Below, piece after piece: positions 19,690 to 30,139 of a DNA stretch of 34,984 bases. Under the pieces are notes generated by a model. It had not been told where the DNA came from, did not search any database, and was given only the letters and a program-made list of their open reading frames with translations. Source of the stretch: Branchiostoma floridae (taxonomy: Eukaryota > Chordata > Leptocardii > Amphioxiformes > Branchiostomatidae); the NCBI RefSeq assembly GCF_000003815.2, contig NC_049990.1:1871955-1906938 (forward strand), written 5' to 3'. Numbering within the stretch: position 1 is the first letter of the stretch; each line of letters opens with the position of its first letter. A program made the translations under genes and the position numbers.

Positions 19690-22672
19690 TATAGAATACA
19701 ACACGGTGTATTCCGTATAAACCGAGGTATCAGCCCGACCCGCGACACCGTGTTATATTCTATTCATATCATGCCAACCCGAGAAAACACATATTTCGAT
19801 TAAAAATACCCCAGAAGTTGAGAAAATTTTGCTGCTCTCGAACAAAAATTGCTGCAACTGCAATGTTCCGACGTCCGACTTAGGTATTCGAATTTTCGAC
19901 CGCGCTACACTCGGCGTGTTCAGTATTTCAAATTATTGTTGTATCACACACGATGGGAACGTGTGTGATACAACTTCGAAGTGGCCTCCATAGCAGGCTC
20001 TCTATGGCCTTTTTTTGGCTCATAGTACACTTTTGCTGGCCATTTCTTTTTTGTACTGGGTCGCTGATTGCTGGCCTTTTCTGACTGCCGGCGCCATAGA
20101 GATAGGGGGGGACATTAGTACAAACTTTTTGAAATACGCATCCTAAAATATGGAGATGATCTATCTAAACACAGAAATCACAAAAATTAGGCAATTGTAA
20201 AACTCTAACCCCCCTGTACATACCCCCTGAAGTTTGGATACCCCCCTCGCCATGTACTTGTGTGACGATGCTAAGGTCTGCAAGCACTGACTGCATTACT
20301 TCAGTTCTTTTTGCACATTTTGTGTAATTAAATGATACATTACACTCCAAGATACCTTTCTATCAAGTTTTGGCTTAATATTCTTGGTTGCCATGACAAC
20401 AGCGCAGCAAGTATTGGGGCGAATTTCCATTATTTTGCCAAAAACACAGAAGTCACGATAGGGCAGTAATTCGACAAGTTCTGAGAATAATAAAGAGCAC
20501 TTAAATCAACTTCAGAGTGTCACAAGAATATTGATAAAATTTTCAGAAACTCGATGCCACGGAATTGGGCAACTTAAAAAAGAAACATTGTTTCAAGGTT
20601 ACAAAAACACAGTTTTTTGCCAAGCTTAAAACCAGTGTTTTTGTATACAATTTATGTGTCGTGAAATATGTACAGAAAAGCAACAGTTGACTGTTCTCTC
20701 TACTACTAAGCTCTCTTGTACATGTACATAATATATCTAAGGCTCGAAATACCTTTTCTGCATACCTGCACTGGTGCAGGTAACCTTGAAAATAGCCTGC
20801 ACCAGTCAAATTTTACCTGTACCACTCTGAATTTTGGAAGTATAGCTCTTACTAAATTGTTCAGGAACCATTGCTATTTTTTCTTTTCTACAGAATATTA
20901 CTTAATATAGGTGGTAGTGGTAACATTCAATGCTAATAACAATCCAAGTACACCTACATCATCTGCCCTTAGATGTATAAAAACCTAGTATTTGGACCAG
21001 TGCAGGTTAGGTGCAGGTAGACATCAAAAATACCTGCACAGCTCCAATTTTACCTGCGCTAACCTGTATATACCCAGTACATGGACCAGTGCAGGCTAGA
21101 TGCAGGTAGACACCAGAAAAATTTTAACTGCACTAACCTGTATATACCCAGTACATGGACCAGTGAAGGTTAGGTGCAGGTAGACACCAGAAATACCTAC
21201 ACAGCTCCAATTGTACCTGCACTAACCTGCATAAGCAGGTAGTATTTCGAGCCCTGATATCTCTCATTGTAAGCAAGATGCCTACGAATTGCTGCGATAC
21301 TGAATTTCAACAATGTTTTATTGGTACATCTATTTACAACAGAATCAAAAGAACCATAGTCAAATTTACACTCATTGATGGCGTGTACTAGTACATGGTT
21401 TGTACTAGTAAGTATATGTCTCTCTACCAATCAACAGCAATGTTTGCAATCGCTTTCTCATTCAGTCCTTGCTTCTTAAGCTCCTCTTCATTTCTCTTCC
21501 AAACTATTAGAATCTCTGGCATCCTGCCTCCTTTCCTGCCTTCTCTACTGTACTGTCTAAACGATCCAGGTTCTATTCTCTTTTTCAGTACCCTTGTAAC
21601 TTCAGATTGGTAATTGTGGTTACCACTTGGACAATGGCACTACAGACTTCTTCTTTCTTTGTCTGTTGGAACATTTCCTCAGAGATAAACCCAAAGGCTG
21701 CATCCTTAACCTGCAGCAACAGTGCTCGAAATACCCACTTGCACACTTGAAAATGCATTTTGGTTGGCGCAACGTAAGTCGTAATTCTAAATCCAGGTAG
21801 CGCAGTGCGCAAAATTTTTCAGTTGGAACACAACTTTCCCCCACCTACATGCATAAGTATTTATTTCTTGATAGGATAAAACATAAGTTACATGTAGCTA
21901 CAGGGGTGCCTAATAGGGGTGGGTAAACGGTACAGAAAATTCAGGTTCATGCAGGTCTGGTTCAGGTCCAGAGGTCCGGACCTGAACCTGGACCTGATTC
22001 AGTATGTGAAAACTTGTGATACTCAAAACAATGGTCCATTTCGCTACAAAGAAATCTGTTTTGCAGAGTATTTGAGTACCACTGGCGTTTTAAAATCCTA
22101 CAAGGCTAACTGCCTCTGTGCGATTGAGTGTAAAAATTGGTAGAAATGACTCCAGACTATAATATAATATACCTGTAGCCCGTTTCGTCCAATTTTGAGT
22201 TTGGATCAGTCCATTTTTGCCATGGGGGTGATTTGGAATAGTCCATATTTGCATGGGAAATACATTTAAAGGTTCAGATATCCACAATGATCTCTCCTGA
22301 AGTCAAATATTCTGCCAATGATGCCAAAGTACAATTTATAAGGCAGTAAGCGTGTTTAGTAATATAGCATTATGCTAGTTAAGTACATTATCAACTTAAA
22401 AACTTCAGGGGGTATGTACAGGGGGATTAGCAATCAAAGATTTACAAAATTTTTACATTTTCATATCCAGATGGACCGTCTCCATATTTCTAGGGGCGTA
22501 TTTCATCAAAAACTGCATTTTTGCAAAATAGTGTCCCCCCCTAATAGAGAGCCTGCTATGGAGGCTAACTTCTAAGCCTGTGTGATACGGCTTTGTATTA
22601 CACGGTCCGGAACACCCGTATCGAACGTTTTCGCGTCACAGGTATGATATAAAAGATATTATCGTATCCCAC
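19690..22672. mobile_element. Non-autonomous DNA element with long inverted ends
   Basis: The left part (about 19740-20240) and right part (about 22390-22660) are inverted copies of one another. Matching blocks are 'cctccatagcaggctctc' (19984-20001 against the complement near 22550), 'atatggagat/cg' (about 20149 against about 22480), and 'cccctgtacataccccctga' (about 20212 against about 22410). The outer left end has 20-bp inverted arms (19690-19709 and 19745-19764). A perfect 15-bp stem with a 7-nt loop lies at 19938-19974. No transposase frame is seen in the 2.1-kb middle, which hosts a nested MITE. The superfamily cannot be assigned from sequence alone. Confidence 0.65.
20739..21256. mobile_element. 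hAT-like MITE with internal minisatellite
   Basis: The 518-bp segment has inverted ends ggctcgaaatac / gtatttcgagccctg. It is flanked by near-identical 8-mers, atatatct (20731-20738) and atatctct (21257-21264). CAGGGCTCGAAAT-type ends with 8-bp duplications fit hAT elements. The interior has 2-3 imperfect copies of a 74-89 bp unit beginning 'ggaccagtgcaggttagg' (20994, 21083 and 21157). A further 'gtgctcgaaataccc' end lies alone at about 21725. Confidence 0.55.
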
Positions 22673-23699
22673 CATAGCATCTGCTTTGAGAATACCGAAT
22701 TCGGACACAAATCACGGCAAATAACAGCAAAGAGGGGGGGGGGGGCGAAATGACTGGTCTGACGCTTTGGATATGCATTTGTACAATGTAGCGGACTTTC
22801 TTCGCGTTTTTATTTAAAAAAAGGTATTCAATCTGATTAACGTACGCGAAAGAAACTGAAACTGCGCTATTGTTTACGAGCATAACAATAGGATAAGCAC
22901 AAAGTTGCGTGATTTCTGACGCTACACGCCGTACCCCTTCCGTAGCTACAGTAAAGTGAAAAAAAGAAATGGAGATTCTCCCGAATTTGTAGCAATTTCT
23001 CGGTAAAATGTGTGAAATTACTCGGTCAAACTTCACCGAAAACGGATTTTGGATTTTTTTTGTTACAGAACTTACAAGTTGTCCCCGAATGTGCAAAGAG
23101 AAAACTCTAAATTTGAAAACACACCTAAGCATCAGCTACTGAACCTCCCCGTAAAATGTGGAACACGCTATAATGAACACCAGGTGTCAGAAATGGCTGG
23201 AAGATTTCGGTCCAGGGGCGGACGGAGGGGTTTATAGTATACCGTACATGTATCAACTGCGGTCTGCATACCAGTAAAACATTTCTAACGATTATAACAA
23301 AAAAAATCATAAAAGAATGATCATCTATAAACCCTTAAACGGCCCCAAAATTTGTTAACGTTTTTACTTTATATCTTCAACCTTTCTCCTCGATCCTGGC
23401 TTAAAGAAATCAACTGTAAACCCCTCAAGGACCCAAGAATTTTGTTTACGTTATTTTCCGTCTTCTTATTCGCATAAACATTGATGGAAAATTTCACCCA
23501 AATTTTCAGTTGCGAAAAACAGCAAAGCGCTTCAAATAAACGTGTGTATCACTTCCTTCTGCAGACTTTGGTCTATTTTTTAACACCCACAGAAGACAGT
23601 TGACGGGACCCCTACCAAAATCACGACACGCTTCAAATTATTCAGTTTTCTGTCAGATCTACAGACATTTTAGAGTCAAAACAGAACCGATCGTCTTAC

Positions 23700-23905
23700 C
23701 TGAACAAACTTGAACCCTACCCTTGCACAGAAACACCAGTAGGTTGTCTCTAAAGCCGTGAAAGTTGTGTTTTTTGCTCCGGAAGGACGGGAACTTTTCC
23801 AAACCGCTGTCGGCCTCACCACTTCGGGTAAACAGGAAGCCGCGGCAGAGATGACCCGGAAGTATTCTATGATCATGGGTCAGACACCATCTCCTGATTA
23901 CTCAA
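23700..23905 (-). promoter_or_regulatory. Gene D: non-coding exon 1 and proximal promoter
   Basis: Exon 1 ends TTGTTCAG|GTAAG (last base 23700). The conserved 'gggaacttttcc' block and an ETS-type CCGGAAGT at about 23855-23863 are present. The YY1-type block seen in genes 0, A and C is absent because the sequence diverges beyond about 23920. Confidence 0.45.
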
Positions 23906-24406
23906 CAGTTGTCGCGATATGTGGCAAGGACTGTCATTCCGGTATAGGACTGTTTAGCCACAGTCGACGTTGTAGGGCTCATATCAATTAGGATTTTACC
24001 ATGGTCAATATTGACCGAAGGAGGCCATATATGAATATATATATATATTTATATGTTGCGATATTGCATTTCTCAAGCACAGGTTCGGCTCAGACTGTTT
24101 CTGACGTATTTCTATGCGTTTTTGTTAGAATTTCTATTTTGCCCCCCGTTCTTTGTCTTGAAAACAATGTGTTCCCCATTATCATAGCCGGAGCCGAACC
24201 TCTGCTTAGCCCATTGTATAACTCTCATCATTGTTGTAACGTATTAAAGAATCTAGCCACACCCCGGCTCTGTGATATCGGGTATTGGTGGACCCTAGTA
24301 CAGAGATTGTGTGTCTTTGTCTAACACTGATGTTGTGATTGGAAAACTAAAGAATCATAAAATCGGCCCGTATTGACTTTCAAAGATACTGCAGCAGAAC
24401 TTCCGG
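23906..24406. other. Diverged inter-unit spacer
   Basis: Contains an AT microsatellite (about 24038-24052). From about 24140 it has spacer sequence with the 'catagccggagcc' block shared only with the spacer left of gene D (17195-17310). No gene is seen. Confidence 0.5.
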
Positions 24407-24992
24407 TCTTGATATCACATATGCTAGTCTTGATATCACATATGCTAGTCTTGATATCAAATATGCTAGTCTTAATATCAAATATGCTAGTCTTGATATC
24501 ACATATGCTAGTCTTGATATCACATATGCTAGTCTTGATATCACATATGCTAGTCTTGATATCACATATGCTAGTCTTGATATCAAATATGCTAGTCTTA
24601 ATATCAAATATGCTAGTCTTGATATCACATATGCTAGTCTTGATATCACATATGCTAGTCTTGATATCAAATATGCTAGTCTTGATATCACATATGCTAG
24701 TCTTGATATCACATATGCTAGTCTTGGTATCACATATGCTAGTCTTGATATCACATGCTAGTCTTGATATCAAATATGCTAGTCTTGATATCACATATGC
24801 TAGTCTTGATATCACATATGCTAGTCTTGATATCAAATATGCTAGTCTTGATATCACATATGCTAGTCTTGATATCACATATGCTAGTCTTGATATCAAA
24901 TATGCTAGTCGTAATATCAAATATGCTAGTCTTGATATCACATATGCTAGTCTTGATATCAAATATGCTAGTCTTGATATCACATATGCTAG
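24407..24992 (+). repeat. 21-bp minisatellite, 28 copies
   Basis: 586 bp made of 28 head-to-tail units of the form tcttgatatcacat + atgctag; one unit is 2 bp short. Variants (caaatatg, ttaatatc, ttggtatc) are arranged in local patterns such as c-c-a. Each unit contains the palindromes TGATATCA and, in most, CATATG. The flanks (cttccggtc on the left, atatcccgtctcc on the right) match the single-copy spacer of other units, so the array grew in place. Because 21 is a multiple of three, several frames are open on both strands, but they are not genes. Confidence 0.95.
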
Positions 24993-26102
24993 ATATCCCG
25001 TCTCCCATTGGTCGGGATGATAAGTAAAGGGGATTATGGGGAATTTCCTAAACTTCTCATATACTAACAAATTCAATGTGAAAGAAAAACTGCATGTTTA
25101 TTCTACAACTGTTTATTTTGAGGCAAATGTCAACGACACGGGTAAATATACAAATCAACAAGAAAGGTAGTTACTAATAAGTAACTGATCATATCTAACA
25201 AAATTCTTACCACTACTTTTCTTGTTCTCTTATTTAAACTGAAACTGTGAGTCTAAAACTATCGTTAAGAAACATAGCTATTTCTAGTACAGTACAATAA
25301 CAATGGATTTATTATAACATGTTATATGTTCAGTAGTAATGGAGGTACAAAAATAATTCTAGTAGTTTGTTACAAAACAATCAAAACAAAGAAACATGAA
25401 TTTACCATGATACAAAAGAGAGGAATCAAATTCAAAACACAATGTGCTTCCAAGAAATACAATTCTACTTTTTAAACGTAACGACGTAAATATGTCAATA
25501 AAGATACAAAAGGTTCTAATTGTAGTTAACTTCTAGTTTGCTACGAAACAATCAAACAAAATCTTCAATATTCCTACATAGAAAGTTATAAAACAGGAAA
25601 CAAACTTGAACATGATACAAATCCAACAAAACTACAATATTGGAAACAAAATTCTGGAACACCACGGGTAACTGAACTTCACTATTTACATCGGATAAAA
25701 ATAAACACCACAACAGAAAAGGCTGGCGCCTCAAAAACATGAACTGAACTGGCTTTACTGACAACATGTCAGTGCATGTAACTTTTCAGGATCACTGACT
25801 AAATTGTTGGATCTGATTCACTTCCCCACCTGCTGGCTTCATTAGTGCAACTCACACCTGTTTGTCACCTGTGTGAGTCCGCCAGTGGCCAGTAGGATGA
25901 CCGAGTGACTGAAATGCTTGCTTAACTCCTCACGCCTGTACAAGTTCTGTTGTGTGAGTTTCCATGTGTTTCTTCAGACTGTACTGCCGAGTGCCGACCA
26001 AACTGCCTTCTGCACTCTTTACACCTGAAAGGTTTCTCCCCTGTGTGAGTCCGCATGTGAGTCTTTAGATGACCCAGCTGACTGAACTGCCTGCTGCACT
26101 CC
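24993..26102 (-). other. Gene E: 3' region with poly(A) signal and relic fingers
   Basis: AATAAACAG lies at 25110-25118 (minus strand). The region is homologous to the other 3' UTRs. Between about 25850 and 26102 the minus strand holds out-of-frame or degenerate fingers, ending in a '[11 protein letters not shown]'-type relic. Confidence 0.55.
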
Positions 26103-26817
26103 TCACACCTGTAGGGTTTCTCCCGTGTAAGTCCGCATGTGAGCCTTTAGATGACCCAGCTGACTGAACTGCTTGCTGCATTTCTCACATCCATAGGGTT
26201 TCTCACCTGTGTGAGTCCGCATGTGTCTCTTTAGATGTCCCAACTCATTGAACTGCCTGCTGCACTCCTCACACATGTAGGGTTTCTCCCCTGTGTGAGT
26301 CCGCATGTGAGTCTTCAGATTTCCAAGCTGACTGAACTGTCTGCTGCACTCCTCACACTTGTAAGGTTTCTCACCCGTGTGAGTCCGCACGTGGCTTTTC
26401 AGAGCACCCAGCACACTGAACTGCCTGCTGCACTCCCCACACTTGTAGGGTTTCTCGCCTGTGTGAGTCTCCATGTGTTTCTTCAAACTATCCAGCCGAC
26501 TGAACTGCCTGCTGCACTCCTCACACTGGTAAGGTTTCTCCCCTGTATGAGTCCGCATGTGTTTCTTTAGAGTACCCAGGTGACTGAACAGCCTGCTGCA
26601 CTCCTCACACCTGTAGGGTTTTTCCCCTGTGTGAGTCCGCATGTGGGCCTTCAGATTCCCAATCTGACTGAACTGCCTGCTACACTCCTCACACTTGTAC
26701 GGTTTCTCACCTGTATGAGTACGCGTGTGCGTCTTCAGAGCACCCAGCTCACTGAACTGCCTGCTGCACTCCTCACACCTGTAGGGTTTCTCCCGTGTAA
26801 GTCCGCATGTGAGCCTT
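26103..26817 (-). pseudogene. Gene E, left copy: zinc-finger array without start, promoter or intron
   Basis: Eight C2H2 fingers are readable on the minus strand from about 26795 to 26103. Contact residues (-1,2,3,6) are EGAT, QGNA, HGTK, RDSK, VGAS, QGNT, EGHR and QGHA. A 1-nt deletion (tctcccgtgtaag in place of tctcccctgtgtgag) ends the frame with GETLQV and a stop. The array has no MSTTSS N-terminus, splice acceptor, exon 1 or promoter. Its 5' side runs directly into a retrotransposon at 26818. The same variant linker occurs again at about 26789-26801 next to the retrotransposon, which marks a recombination junction. The coding capacity is real zinc-finger sequence, but I see no way for it to be expressed as a normal gene of the cluster. 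Confidence 0.75.
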
Positions 26818-29130
26818 CACCCGCCATCCTCACCTCACCAGGAACTGCTACTAGAACACCTCGTCTCTGTCACAGATGACATACGAACACGTAACCCTGA
26901 TGCCGGAATAATTCTGTTGGGAGACTTCAACCACCTGGATATAGGTCAACTCTGCAACGGAAACAACCTATCCCAGGTCGTGAAAGAACCAACGAGAGGA
27001 CAGGCTATGTTAGACCTGATTATCACCAATCTAGAGAAACACTACAAAATTCCCCAAGTATGCAGCCCTTTGGGTTTGAGTGATCACAGCACGGTTTTGT
27101 GGGAACCGCAAATAACAAGGAAAGAGAACTTTACCAAGTGCAAGACAGTGAGACCTATCCGCGACTCTGACCGCCGAGTCTTTGGCCAATGGATATGTTC
27201 TCAATCCTGGGATGAAGTGTACACATCCCCTACCTGTGCCAGCAAAACCGCGACGTTCTACACAACAATGGAAGATGCTATAAACAAGTTCTTCCCAACC
27301 AAGCAGGTGACAATGCACAACAATGACAAGCCGTGGTTAAAACCAGAGATCAAGGACATGATTCGTCGACGACAGAAGGCATTCTCAGAAAACAAGACTG
27401 CCTTGTGGAAATACCTGCGTAACAAGGTGAACAGAGAAGTAAAAAAGGCGCGTAAGTCTTTCTACCGGGACAGGATACAAAACCTTAAGGTAGACAGTCC
27501 GGCGGATTGGTACAGAGAGATCAAGACCATCCTGAATATACAGCAGTCAGAGCTCTCACTCAACATCCCCGGTCACGACGAAGCAGACAACACTTTCATC
27601 GCAAACCACATCAACAAGAAGTTTGCAGAGGTGGCACAGGGAAGACCGCCCCTGGATCCTGAACAGTTACCAGCATATAGGCCCGTCAAGTCACGCCCAC
27701 CTGAGGTCAACGTGTGGGATACCTACAACCGTTTGCGCAAACTGAAGGCCGGCAAGGCGTCGGGGCCAGACCAGTTGAGTACTAGAATCCTGAAGGAATT
27801 TGCATGTGAAATAAGTGGTCCGGTCACAGACATGATGAATTCTTCTTTCAAGGAAGGTTACGTCCCACAAGTATGGAAAGACGCCACAGTAGTGCCCTTA
27901 CCCAAGTCACAACCTCCATCAGTCGACAAACTCAGACCAGTCTCCCTTACATCTCAACTCGCCAAGGTCACCGAGTCCTTCGTTTCGAACTGGATTATGG
28001 AGGACATAAGTGCGTCACTGGACCAGCACCAGTTTGGTTGCCTGAGAGGCCGCTCTACAACACTGTATCTGGTCAGCTTGATAGACTTCCTCTGTAGGGA
28101 ATCTGAAAAGGCCAAGAACATTTGCACAATGGTTATGACAGACTTTTCAAAAGCCTTTGATAGAATAGACCACACTTTAGCCATCCAGAAGCTGTTACGA
28201 CTCGGAGTCCGGGGGGAACTAATCCCGTGGGTCTGCGACTTTCTAACCCAGCGGCGGCAAAGAGTTCGCTATGGAGGACAACTCTCTGACTGGGAGGTAC
28301 TGACCTGTTCAGTGCCACAAGGGACGCTCCTAGGTCCGTTAATTTTTCTAGTGGTGTTTGATGACGCTATGAGGGACGCACTGATTAATCAGTGGAAATA
28401 CGTTGATGACCTGTCCATGGCAGAATCGCGCCACTACCTTGAACCATCATCAATGCAGAATGAACTGGACGGTTTCACTGACTGGTCTCGCAATAACCAC
28501 ATGTTACTTAACCCAGATAAATGTCAAGTCATCACTTTCTGCTTTATGAAATGTCCGCCCCCTCCGCCAGTACTCACCATTAATGGATTACCCCTCGAGG
28601 TTGTGCCAATCACGCTTCTGTTGGGGGTGTGGCTTCAGAAAGACTTGAAATGGGAGACGCAGGTCACCAGAATGATAGGGAAAGCTAACGGTCGGCTATT
28701 CTTCTTGCGGAAGCTTAAACATTTCAACCTACCCACTCAGGACCTTGTCACCATTTTCACATCGTTTGTGCGACCAGTTCTGGAGTATTGCGCGCCAGTT
28801 TGGCATCCGGGCCTCACCTGTGCACAGTCGGACAGGCTTGAAGCAGTACAGCGGAGAGCTGTTCGGACAATACTTGGCAGGCGCTTCACTAACTACGAAC
28901 AAGCCAGGATGAACTTAAACATCCCACTGCTGTCGGACCGCAGGCGAGAGCTGTGTTTTAAGTTCGGAACGTACTTGGAAAGACACAGACCGTCATTGCT
29001 GCCACCGAAGGGATCGGACTATCACAACAGATCAACCAGAAACTGTGACAAATACCGACATGTCAAATGTAGGACAGACAGACTAAGAAACTCGCCGATC
29101 CCCTACGTTGTGCGCCTTTTGAATGCCTAA
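26818..29130 (+). CDS. Retrotransposon ORF2: endonuclease C-terminus plus reverse transcriptase
   Basis: Uninterrupted frame of about 770 codons from the 5' truncation point to TAA at 29128-29130. The ATG at 26809 belongs to flanking finger sequence and is not the native start. The first 100 residues are the C-terminal part of an APE-type endonuclease (GDFNHLD, then LSDHSTV). The reverse transcriptase follows: the KASGPDQLSTRIL region, TDFSKAFDRID (first catalytic Asp), SVPQGTLLGPL, and YVDD (the catalytic Asp pair). A C-terminal domain ends PYVVRLLN. In this family the enzyme nicks DNA and copies its RNA onto the site. The overall plan is that of the CR1/L2-like part of the Jockey superfamily. 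The exact clade is uncertain. Lack of stops implies fairly recent insertion, but without its 5' end this copy should not be autonomous. Confidence 0.88.
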   Translation, partial: HPPSSPHQELLLEHLVSVTDDIRTRNPDAGIILLGDFNHLDIGQLCNGNNLSQVVKEPTRGQAMLDLIITNLEKHYKIPQVCSPLGLSDHSTVLWEPQITRKENFTKCKTVRPIRDSDRRVFGQWICSQSWDEVYTSPTCASKTATFYTTMEDAINKFFPTKQVTMHNNDKPWLKPEIKDMIRRRQKAFSENKTALWKYLRNKVNREVKKARKSFYRDRIQNLKVDSPADWYREIKTILNIQQSELSLNIPGHDEADNTFIANHINKKFAEVAQGRPPLDPEQLPAYRPVKSRPPEVNVWDTYNRLRKLKAGKASGPDQLSTRILKEFACEISGPVTDMMNSSFKEGYVPQVWKDATVVPLPKSQPPSVDKLRPVSLTSQLAKVTESFVSNWIMEDISASLDQHQFGCLRGRSTTLYLVSLIDFLCRESEKAKNICTMVMTDFSKAFDRIDHTLAIQKLLRLGVRGELIPWVCDFLTQRRQRVRYGGQLSDWEVLTCSVPQGTLLGPLIFLVVFDDAMRDALINQWKYVDDLSMAESRHYLEPSSMQNELDGFTDWSRNNHMLLNPDKCQVITFCFMKCPPPPPVLTINGLPLEVVPITLLLGVWLQKDLKWETQVTRMIGKANGRLFFLRKLKHFNLPTQDLVTIFTSFVRPVLEYCAPVWHPGLTCAQSDRLEAVQRRAVRTILGRRFTNYEQARMNLNIPLLSDRRRELCFKFGTYLERHRPSLLPPKGSDYHNRSTRNCDKYRHVKCRTDRLRNSPIPYVVRLLNA

Positions 29131-29417
29131 TGACCTTATCTCTAAGGATATGTGTTGTGTATTAAATCTCTAAGGATATCTGTTGTGTCTAAAAGTGTTG
29201 ATACACGCACTTAATTTGATTTTATTACTGTCAGAATTTTAATTGTTATTTAAATGTTGTTAATCGATATAATTGATGATACAGATGTTTTAATTTTCTA
29301 GAATAAGCTCTGGCTGGACAAGAATTATTTGTATGATATCCGCAATTCAGCCAAACAGGCTGCGAGTGATTTCTTTTACCAATAAACCATTCATCATCAT
29401 CATCATCATCATCATCA
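26818..29417 (+). mobile_element. 5'-truncated CR1-like non-LTR retrotransposon
   Basis: 2.6-kb insertion on the plus strand, inside a zinc finger. The empty site is readable at about 26140-26158 (gtgagcctttagatgaccc). The left flank keeps gtgagcctt and the right flank keeps tttagatgaccc, so the target duplication is only 2-3 bp. The element is truncated within its endonuclease domain at the 5' end. Its 3' UTR ends in a stem-loop (cagcc ... ggctg), then aataaacc and a (cat)n tail of about 8 repeats. Confidence 0.9.
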
Positions 29418-30139
29418 TTTAGATGACCCAGCTGACTGAACTGCTTGCTGCATTTCTCACATCCATAGGGTTTCTCCCCTGTGTGAGTCCGCATGTGTCT
29501 CTTTAGATGCCCCAACTCATCGAACCGTCTGCTGCACTCCTCACACCTGTAGGGTTTCTCCCCTGTGTGAGTCCGCATGTGAGTCTTCAGATTTCCAAGC
29601 TGACTGAACTGTCTGCTGCACTCCTCACACTTGTAAGGTTTCTCCCCCGTGTGAGTCCGCACGTGGCTTTTCAGAGCACCCAGCACACTGAACTGCCTGC
29701 TGCACTCCCCACACTTGTAGGGTTTCTCGCCTGTGTGAGTCTCCATGTGTTTCTTCAAACTATCCAGCCGACTGAACTGCCTGCTGCACTCCTCACACTG
29801 GTAAGGTTTCTCCCCTGTATGAGTCCGCATGTGTTTCTTTAGAGTACCCAGGTGACTGAACAGCCTGCTGCACTCCTCACACCTGTAGGGTTTTTCCCCT
29901 GTGTGAGTCCGCATGTGGGCTTTCAGATTCCCAATCTGACTGAACTGCCTTCTACACTCCTCACACTTGTAGGGTTTCTCCCCTGTGTGAGTCCGCATGT
30001 GCGTCTTCAGAGCACCCAGCTCACTGAACTGCCTGCTGCACTCCTCACATCTGTAAAGTTTCTCCCCTGTGTGAGTCCGCATGTGTCTCTTCAGATCTCT
30101 CCGCTCACTGAATTGCCTGCTGCATTGCTCACACTTTTT
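29418..30139 (-). pseudogene. Gene E, right copy: duplicated finger array fused to retrotransposon tail
   Basis: Near-identical copy of 26146-26775. The same eight fingers appear in the same order (EGAT, QGNA, HGTK, RDSK, VGAS, QGNT, EGHR and QGH-). A continuous minus-strand frame from 30082 to 29246 covers seven full fingers and most of the eighth, then crosses into the antisense tail of the retrotransposon. The (cat)n tail is read there as a run of eight Asp, followed by about 50 unrelated residues. On the 5' side the array breaks off at about 30130 directly into inter-unit spacer sequence. The N-terminus, splice acceptor, intron, exon 1 and promoter have been deleted, so expression from the family promoter is not possible here. 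Confidence 0.75.

Larger units (their letters stand above)
19483..23699 (-). other. Gene D: intron 1, expanded by insertion
   Basis: Standard intron sequence is present at 19483-19660 and 22690-23699. Between them lies a long-TIR element of about 3 kb, making the intron 4.2 kb instead of 1.2 kb. The donor is GTTCAG|GTAAG at 23700/23699. Confidence 0.65.

Noticed and set aside
24407-24992. CRISPR-like array
   Set aside because: The repeats are contiguous with no unique spacers, and the setting is a eukaryotic genome.
24321-25076. Open frames of 85-251 codons on both strands over the minisatellite
   Set aside because: A 21-bp repeat keeps several frames open by arithmetic. The products are simple heptad repeats.
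26580-26879. Plus-strand frame joining antisense fingers to the retrotransposon
   Set aside because: A chance fusion across the insertion junction. The real retrotransposon frame is the one starting at 26818.
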